Origin: Begonia masoniana
Taxonomy: Eukaryota > Streptophyta > Magnoliopsida > Cucurbitales > Begoniaceae
Direction: 5' to 3'
DNA length: 64,000 nucleotides
NCBI GenBank assembly: GCA_022432975.1
Contig: CM039506.1
Span: forward strand, 19,905,614-19,969,613
Positions 57,491 through 64,000 of the stretch are shown piece by piece. Every line of letters begins with the position of its first letter. Position 1 is the first letter of the stretch. The notes below the pieces were generated by a model, which searched no databases, had not been told where the DNA came from, and saw only the letters and a program-made list of their open reading frames with translations. The position numbers were made by a program, and so were the translations under genes.

Positions 57491-58933
57491 TCACATGTTA
57501 AGCTCCTTCTGCGTAAATAAATACTTCAAGCTCTTGTGGTCGGAAAATATCTCGCACTGTTGCCCATATAAATAATGTCTCCATATCTTCAGTGCGAAGA
57601 CCACAGCTGCTAACTCAAGGTCGTGCGTAGGGTAATTCCGTTCGTACGACTTCAGCTGCCAAGAAGCATAAGCAATAACTCTACCCTCCTGCATCAATAC
57701 ACAACCGAGTCCCACTCCAGACGCGTCACAATAAATACTGAACTTGTCACCTTCAAGAGGTAGCGCCAATACTGGAGCGGTGGTCAATCTCTGCTTTAAC
57801 TCCATAAAACTGTTATAACAAGCAGACGACCATATAAATCTCTCATTCTTCCGAGTCAATCTTGAAAGAGGAAGTGCGATTTTTGAAAATCCCTCTATGA
57901 ACTTCCTATAATAACCGGCTAATCCCAGAAATCCACGCACTTCACGTACGTTCTTCGACTGTGGCCAATCTCTGACCACCTGAATCTTGCTCGGATCAAC
58001 AGAAACTCCGTCCTGCGATATAATATGGCCAAGGAAGCTTACTCTATCCAGCCAAAATTCACACTTTGAAAACTTTGGATACAGCTGGCGTTGACTCAGA
58101 ATCCTCAGAACAATCCTCAGATGCTCCTCGTGTTCTTCCTTCGTCTTAGAGTAGATCAGAATGTCGTCAATGAAAACCACAACAAATTTGTCCAAATACT
58201 CCTTGAAGGCACGGTTCATCAAATCCATGAACGCTGCAGGGGCATTAGTAAGTCCAAATGACATGACAAGGAAATCATAATGCCCATACCTCGTTCGGAA
58301 TGCCGTTTTCTGAATATCATCCCTCCGGACCTTCAGCTGATAATAACCCGAGCGTAGGTCAATCCTGGAAAACACTCGGGCACCTTGCAGCTGATCAAAT
58401 AAATCATCAATCCGAGGCAATGGATACTTATTCTTCACCGTCAATTTTTTCAGCTCGCAATAATCGATGCACATCCTGAGGGTCTCGTCTTTCTTCTTGA
58501 CAAACAGAACGGGCGCACCCCAAGGCGAAACACTGGGTCGAATGAAACCCTTTTCTAACAACTCGTCAAGCTGAGTCCTTAACTCTCTCAACTCAGCTGG
58601 CGCCAACAATATATCAGAGAACTCTCTGACTACAGGAATGTCACTCGGCTTTACTCCGCTGAGCAACTGAACATCAAATACTGAGGCCAAATAAATAGAG
58701 CACGCACCTTTAAACTGCTCGTTGACCTTCATAGAATATGAAATAGGCGATCCGCTCAATCTGTTCATCGCCTGATAAGAAAACTCAGCTTTACCCGGGG
58801 GTCGGAAGGTCACCATCCCGGACCGACAATCGATGGTGGGGAAGTGCTCCGCAAGCCAGTTCATCCCTAAGATAAGTTCATACCTCTCTATGCTCATAAC
58901 TATCAAACGAGCATAAAGGGTAATATCCCCCAC
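57491..58933 (-). pseudogene. pol: Protease end, RT and RNase H of element 4
   Basis: 480 aa open frame. Residues 1-60 are the second half of protease ([11 protein letters not shown] at about 21-31). RT is about 120-300, with catalytic FIDD at Asp256-Asp257 and RSGYYQL intact, but YCELK where elements 1 and 3 have YRELN. RNase H follows with [10 protein letters not shown] and [13 protein letters not shown]. Compared with element 3, an in-frame deletion of about 96 bp (near 58607) removes the conserved [14 protein letters not shown] linker before RT. The frame ends at a TGA created from an Arg codon. Confidence 0.87.
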
Positions 58934-59565
58934 TGAGATGACGTTGCCCTGGAGAATACGTTCTCACTGCATATGCTCTCCGGAAGGTAGCATCACTCTA
59001 TACTCGACCCCAGCTAACTCAGACTCTAGCCCCAATCTAGCCATGCATGCAGTCGATATGAAGGAGTGCGTAGCTCCCGTATCCATCAAAGTAAATACAG
59101 CAACACCCATAAGTAAGATAGTACCTGCAATCACGGAAGGGTGAGCCTCATCATCAACATCGCCAGGCTCGATAAATGTGAAGATCCTTGGCATAACTCT
59201 CCTCTGATCACCGCCTGACAGATCTCGGCCGGATATTGGACAATCCTTGACATAATGGCTGACTTCACCACATCTAAAACATTTGTTAGTGCCAACCCGG
59301 CACTCCCCACTATGCTCCCTCTGGCACTTAGGGCACCATGGCATTTGAGAAGCCCCCTGTACTTGCTTCCCTTTACCCCGATCATTACCTCCCTCAAGAG
59401 GTCTCTTCAGACCCCTCTGTTGCTGCTGGGGCTGCGCTCTAGGCTGCCAACCTCGGTTCTATGACTGAGGTCGTATCTCACGGAAGAAGTTCTTAGCTGG
59501 CTCCCTCGGTCTCACATAATTAGCTCTGGCAGCCTCAATGTCCAGAGCTCTAGCGGTAACGTCAG
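58934..59565 (-). pseudogene. gag 3' part and protease start of element 4
   Basis: Same frame as the RT part, separated by TGA at 58964-58966. It holds CPKCQREHSGEC, an intact CCHC knuckle CFRCGEVSHYVKDC and the protease active site DTGATHSFIS. An in-frame TAG at 59459-59461 interrupts the Gag linker, and the end at 59565 is the insertion point of the solo LTR (target duplication GTCAG, 59561-59565). The shared frame shows that gag and pol form one polyprotein in this family. Confidence 0.87.
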
Positions 59566-62121
59566 TGTAACACCCCTAATACTGTACCTATTTACCCGTA
59601 TAAATTTTTCATTTTTATTTTTACCTTTTAAACAAAACTTTAAAAACCTAACGTTAAAGCGGAATTGAAATCGAAGTTCGTTTGGTAAATCATTTAAAAT
59701 ATAAACTAAAACTATTAATAAAACTTAAATCATTTAAACATTTAATAAAAAAAAACATTTAAAATCATTCAGAAAAGGGGAGGGCAGAATCGGAAATCTG
59801 CCCTCAGAAAAGTAGCAGCGATCAGGCGCTGCTAATTGCAGTGCACGATCGCTGCATTGTGCAGCGCCTGATCGCTGCACTGCAGCGATCATTTGCTGCT
59901 GCAGCGATCCCCACGGCGCCCAGTCGCCGACCCTTCATTCAGCGATCGCTGGCAGCGATCAGCGCACAGCGCCCGATCGCTGCAGCTCCTCACTTCTTCC
60001 TTACTTCGTTCTTTTCTTTTCTACACTTAGGCTCTCTGGAATCTCAAACTCCAGAGAGCAAATCTCTCAACATCCCTCTCTGGGATCTGATTCCAGAAAG
60101 CATTTTGCTCTTTCTTTTCTTACTCAATTCCTCACCTTTATCACAAAGGTTTACAACTTAATTCAACCGACTCGCGACGGACTTTGCGAAGTCCAACTGC
60201 GTTGATAGCTCTAAAAACTGAGCTATCCGTAACAACCTACAAACAACGTTTCAAAACATTTTCATTTAACTTAACATTTAACCCAAAACATTTCATAACG
60301 TTTATCAAAACTGTTTATACCAAAGCGTTTTACATACAATTACCAAAATGTTATCTAACCCCTATCCAGATCCAAACAACCTAAATATTCTATACAATTA
60401 TCAGATCAAACATCCCAAAATAACCCCAGAGTCCATACATACATCCCCACGGGTCATATCGCGCCTCGACTGCTCAGCGCACTCCCACGGCCATCATCCA
60501 TCAGCTGCTCCTACGTCAGGAGGAGGAATATCATCCTCACCTGGGTCAACGTAACCTATAACGTCACCTACACCATACAGACACATATGAGATATTGAAA
60601 TCTCAGTAAGCTACGTAAATGCAGATGCATGCGTGCGTATGCCATTCATAAAATGTGCAGATTACAGATTCATATTCAGATACATTTTCATTCTTTTCAT
60701 TACGTCACAGACAGATTGTTACCGAGATATCAGCCCTCTAAATGGAAAGGATACATTCCGCGGTCGAACTACCACTTTCCACCTAGAGGAGGGGGGTACA
60801 TGCTCACAAACCCTACAGCCATGCCTGAGCCCCACCTCGCGTAACCAGATACAGATACAGATACAGATTACGTACATTAATTACAGAGGTTCATTTCTTT
60901 CCTTAAAACACGTGCGGAAATCCATTTTCTATGACATTTGAAATACGTGATGCATGAACAGTTAATCAGCGGAAAGTAAACAAACAGCATACATATCAAC
61001 AAGACAATACAACATAACCTATAAACAACTAACCTACTACCCAACCTAAACAACGTAAGCCAAGGAATCCTCAAGGATCCTTGATACAACGACGAGTATG
61101 GTGTAGACCTTTCGGTCAAGCAAGTCACGAGAACTTACCTTGAGCGCGCTGGATCTCAAGCTTCGTCCACTGGAGTCGCTTGTCTGAGGTAAAACACGAT
61201 ATTTGCCGTTAAAACCGAATAAAGCTATTAAACGTCCAAATTAACAAAACCTTAATTAAAGATGTTTCCTAATGCTTTAATTCGATTTATTGAGCTAATT
61301 CATCGAGCAATCGAACTTTTTCCGAAAACCCTAAAATTCTCAGATTTTTAAACTTTTTCACAAATCGATTTATCTTCGTCTGATAATGTCCAATACGTTC
61401 AATACATACTTAATCAAGGCTAACCTATTAATTATGAGCCCTAATTCGCGTTTTTAACGAAAATCGATCGAAACCCTAATTAACTAAATCTCCTTAAAAC
61501 TCGAAATAAACGCTCAAAGACTGAAGCTGCATACCTAGGGCAGCGAGAGGAGGAGAAACCGTGAAGAAATCGGAACGAACGGAGGTCGGACGGAGGTCGG
61601 AATGTTGGAAGTCGTCGGCGGCCGAGAGAGGAGGGAGCTCTCTGTCGTGCGATCCAGAGAAGAAAAGAGAGGAAGTGAGGAAAAGAGAGAAAATTTAGGT
61701 TATTTAATAATTTGATTTGGCAAATTACCAAATTGCCCTTAGCTCTTATTTCTATTTTGTTTCGTCCTTCGGTTCGTTAATCGTCCAACTATTCGGATTC
61801 TCGAAAGTTCCATATTTTGCCAATAACTTTTATTCATTGCCAGGGATTTATTAAAACTGTCCGTTCGCGATTCGGACCTCGTTTCCTATTTTTACGAGAA
61901 CGTCTTTTACACTACAAAAGGTGTATTTACTCGGAATATAGTGTTTGATCTCCGAAAATTCCCATAAATTCCTTAAAATTCTTATTATTCGTTAGAATCG
62001 TAATGACGCTTTCTTTTTGTAAAACGGACCTGATTTGACATATTTACCAAAAATGCCATTAAATAATGAAATAATAATATAACATAATATATTCAAAAAT
62101 CCGTACAAGCCGGATATTACA
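59566..62121 (-). mobile_element. Solo LTR of the element 3 family inside element 4 gag
   Basis: 2556 bp with TGTAACACCCC and GATATTACA ends on the plus strand and perfect GTCAG duplication (59561-59565, 62122-62126). It closely resembles 41620-44161. It has its own GC-rich AGCGATCG island (59815-59990) and splice-like signals: intron 1 61534 to 61184, mini-exon 61183 to 61139 (45 nt), intron 2 61138 to 60568. No internal region remains, so the element was lost by recombination between its LTRs. Confidence 0.93.
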
Positions 62122-62126
62122 GTCAG

Positions 62127-62757
62127 AATAGGGCACATCAATAATACCTGAGACAACAACGTGCAACCGGATCTCCGAATTAAGTCCCTCCATAAACTGA
62201 TGCACCTTCTCCTCATTGTCGCTGACGAGGCACGGAGCAAATCGCGATAAGGCCTCGAACTTCCGGATATACTCTGCAACTGAACCTTTCTGCTTCAGCT
62301 GCGTAAACTCATTTCTCTTCGCCACTCTCACAGCACGGCTGAAATACTTATCGAAAAATATAGTCTTGAATCGCTCCCATGTCATAACAGATACATCCGT
62401 CGTCACCTTGATCGAGTCCCACCAGAAATGGGCATCCATCGCTAAGTGAAGGGTAACATAAGCCACCTTACTCCCATTCCCAACCTCGGCGTACCCAAGC
62501 ATATCCTCCATAACTCGGATCCACTCCTCCGCAACAGTCAGATCCGACGATCGGCCATCGAACACTGGAGGTCATAGACTTTGAAACTTCTGCATACCCT
62601 GATTATTGGGAACTATCAAATCCTGCGCCCTCTGAGTCTCTTGATTCACTAAATTCTCAATTTGTTGTGCCTGCCGGTCCATATGCTGAGACTGGCGGTC
62701 CAGCAACTCCGTAAGTCGATCTAACGCGTCGTCTCTAGGATCCTTTCCTCGAACCAT
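62127..62757 (-). pseudogene. gag: gag 5' part of element 4
   Basis: Starts MVRGKDPRDDALDRL at 62757, with a glutamine-rich coiled-coil-like segment (DRQSQHMDRQAQQIENLVNQ). A TGA at 62572-62574 interrupts it where the other Gags have Arg or Gln (FQRL-PPVF). The Gag domain continues in the same frame: AEEWIRVMEDMLGYAE, FWWDSIKVTTD, ALSRFAPCLVSDNEEKVHQF, then VPYSD up to the solo LTR. Gag resumes on the other side at 59565. Confidence 0.88.
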
Positions 62758-62769
62758 ATTGTATAAAGC

Positions 62770-62832
62770 CTATAAAAATTAAACAGATAATCCCAAGAAA
62801 CAAAAAAAAGAAATAAAACAGAACATACTTAC
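62770..62832 (-). other. Predicted short intron before gag, element 4
   Basis: Minus strand: donor CTCAACT|GTAAGTATG at 62832, acceptor TTTTTATAG|GC at 62770; 63 nt and T-rich. It ends 12 nt before the gag ATG, as in elements 1 and 2. Confidence 0.4.
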
Positions 62833-62904
62833 AGTTGAGGAAGAACGTTCGTGTAGTTGCATGCACAGTCGAGCAGTCTACAGAACCGATTTTAAAACCC
62901 GGGG

Positions 62905-62916
62905 GCTCTGATACCA
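62905..62916 (-). other. Primer binding site, element 4
   Basis: TGGTATCAGAGC on the minus strand, four bases inside the LTR edge at 62921; initiator-Met tRNA type. Confidence 0.92.
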
Positions 62917-62920
62917 TAAC

Positions 62921-64000
62921 TGTGATGACCCTAAAACTGTACCCGATTTTCACGTATTATATTTTTTTTTTACACTTATCAAATAAACTTAAAACCTATC
63001 CTAAGCGGAGATTTAATCGAAATCAGAGTTTGTTTGTAAATCGTTTAAAACAAATACTAAAACAATTTAAATTAAAACAATTTAAATCAATTAAAACAAT
63101 TGATTAAATTAATTAAAAACATACAATTGGCCGAGGGACAAAAGGGGAATTTCCCCACTCAAATTGAGGGGCGCTCGATCGCCAAATGTTAGGCGATCGG
63201 GCGCCTCCCTCATGGCCGCACGATCGGCCATTGTTTGGCCGATTGGGCGCCCCTCCTTTTTTTGTTCCCGCGCCCGATCGCAGCCTTTCCCGCACCCGAT
63301 CACATAACTCTCTCTTTTTCCAGAGAGTTCTACGTTCCAACGCCACTCCTTTGGCGTTTGAACGCCTACCCTTTTTGTCTTCCTCCGTTATTTCTTCCAC
63401 ATACCATTACTCTTAACACAACTCATTCACAACTCCATTAACACGCATACGTTCCAACATATACATTTCAACTCTCATTCAAAACCACGACTCGAAACAC
63501 ATTCAAACATAGCCTATTTTCATGAAAATAAAACGCGTGGATATGTTTAAAACCTAAACAATTCCTCCTGTTTTGGACTCACCCAACTAGTTATAAAATC
63601 AGTTTTCAACACATTTCAAAACATCAAAACATAAACCTAAACTACCAGAACCAAACATCCTAAAAAGTTTCTAACTATAACATAATCCAGTAAACAATCC
63701 AAGTTTACCCAAAACTCTCAGAATACCTAACCATTATCCCCCACGGGTCAGAATACGCGTCGACTGCTCATGCGCACCCCCGCAACCGTTCTTCGTCAAC
63801 CGTCCTGTACATCGGGTGGAGGAACGTCATCCTCACCTGCTTCTATGTCACCTACACCATACAGACACACTATGAGCTAAAGGCTCAGTAAATTCTACGT
63901 AAATGCAGATTCGTGCAGTGCATATGGAGTTCCAAAATCATGCATAACATACAGATCGTCGCAGACAGAATATCACTGAGATCTCAACCCCCTAACCGAA
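62921..64000 (-). repeat. 5' LTR of element 4 (cut by the window end)
   Basis: The first 1080 bp (U5 side) match 53278 onward, with the same two CGATCG hairpins near 63170-63240 and the intron 2 acceptor TGGTGTAG|GTGACA at 63852. An extra short duplication (CGCGCCCGATCG, CGCACCCGATCA) lies near 63270-63300. The rest is outside the window. Confidence 0.9.

Larger units (their letters stand above)
53278..64000 (-). mobile_element. Element 4: Ty3/gypsy chromovirus, cut by the window end
   Basis: 3' LTR 53278-55792, polypurine tract, pol, protease and gag on the minus strand, primer site 62905-62916, then the 5' LTR from 62921 beyond the window. LTRs start TGTGACGACCC (left) and TGTGATGACCC (right) and differ by more substitutions than those of elements 1 and 2, so it is probably older. 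Gag is split by a solo LTR at 59566-62121. There are several in-frame stops, a frameshift, a 7 bp duplication and an in-frame deletion in pol. The left flank is CTTAG; the right flank is not visible. Confidence 0.92.

Overview
This window looks like nuclear heterochromatin, probably centromeric or pericentromeric, from a flowering plant. It contains no host gene that I can support. The evidence is a long satellite array of about 208 bp monomers, interrupted by Ty3/gypsy chromovirus elements of Tekay/Del type (gag-protease-RT-RNase H-integrase-chromodomain, LTRs of about 2.3-2.6 kb, initiator-Met tRNA primer site) and by a Cassandra-type TRIM whose LTRs carry a 5S rRNA-like segment. The species cannot be named from the sequence.

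Layout. 1-882 is satellite. 883-18310 is a plus-strand chromovirus (element 1) with paired LTRs and a near-perfect 5 bp target duplication; its gag is split at 3857-12144 by a minus-strand element that codes only for Gag (element 2, TR-GAG-like, target duplication CAAGA). 18311-24656 is satellite. 24657-28471 is a minus-strand solo LTR (target duplication GTTCT), itself split by a three-LTR tandem Cassandra at 25087-26361 (target duplication CGTGG). 28472-35561 is satellite. 35562-36660 is part of an LTR, followed by 687 bp of unidentified sequence, a gap of exactly 100 N (37348-37447) and a damaged RT fragment. 37681-42718 largely repeats 31.4-36.66 kb and is probably an unmerged contig overlap. 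41620-47347 is a one-LTR, 5'-truncated chromovirus (element 3) with a long open pol. 47348-53277 is satellite. 53278 to the window end is a minus-strand chromovirus (element 4) whose gag is split by a solo LTR of the element 3 family (59566-62121, target duplication GTCAG).

How it fits together. Insertions are nested up to three deep: satellite, then chromovirus or solo LTR, then a second element. Every pol has lost at least one essential feature here. Several stop codons and one key substitution fit C-to-T change at CG or CHG sites, as expected for methylated, silenced DNA. The array has order at three scales: 208 bp monomers, about 624 bp trimers of monomer types, and a multi-kilobase unit of about 33 monomers that is recognisable because two insertions landed in equivalent copies.

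The most interesting signal is in the LTR leaders. All four families keep, at matching places, two sets of splice-site consensus sequences around a mini-exon of 45 nt (46 in one copy), and a third short intron-like segment just before the gag ATG. This suggests a spliced chromovirus leader. It is inferred from sequence alone.
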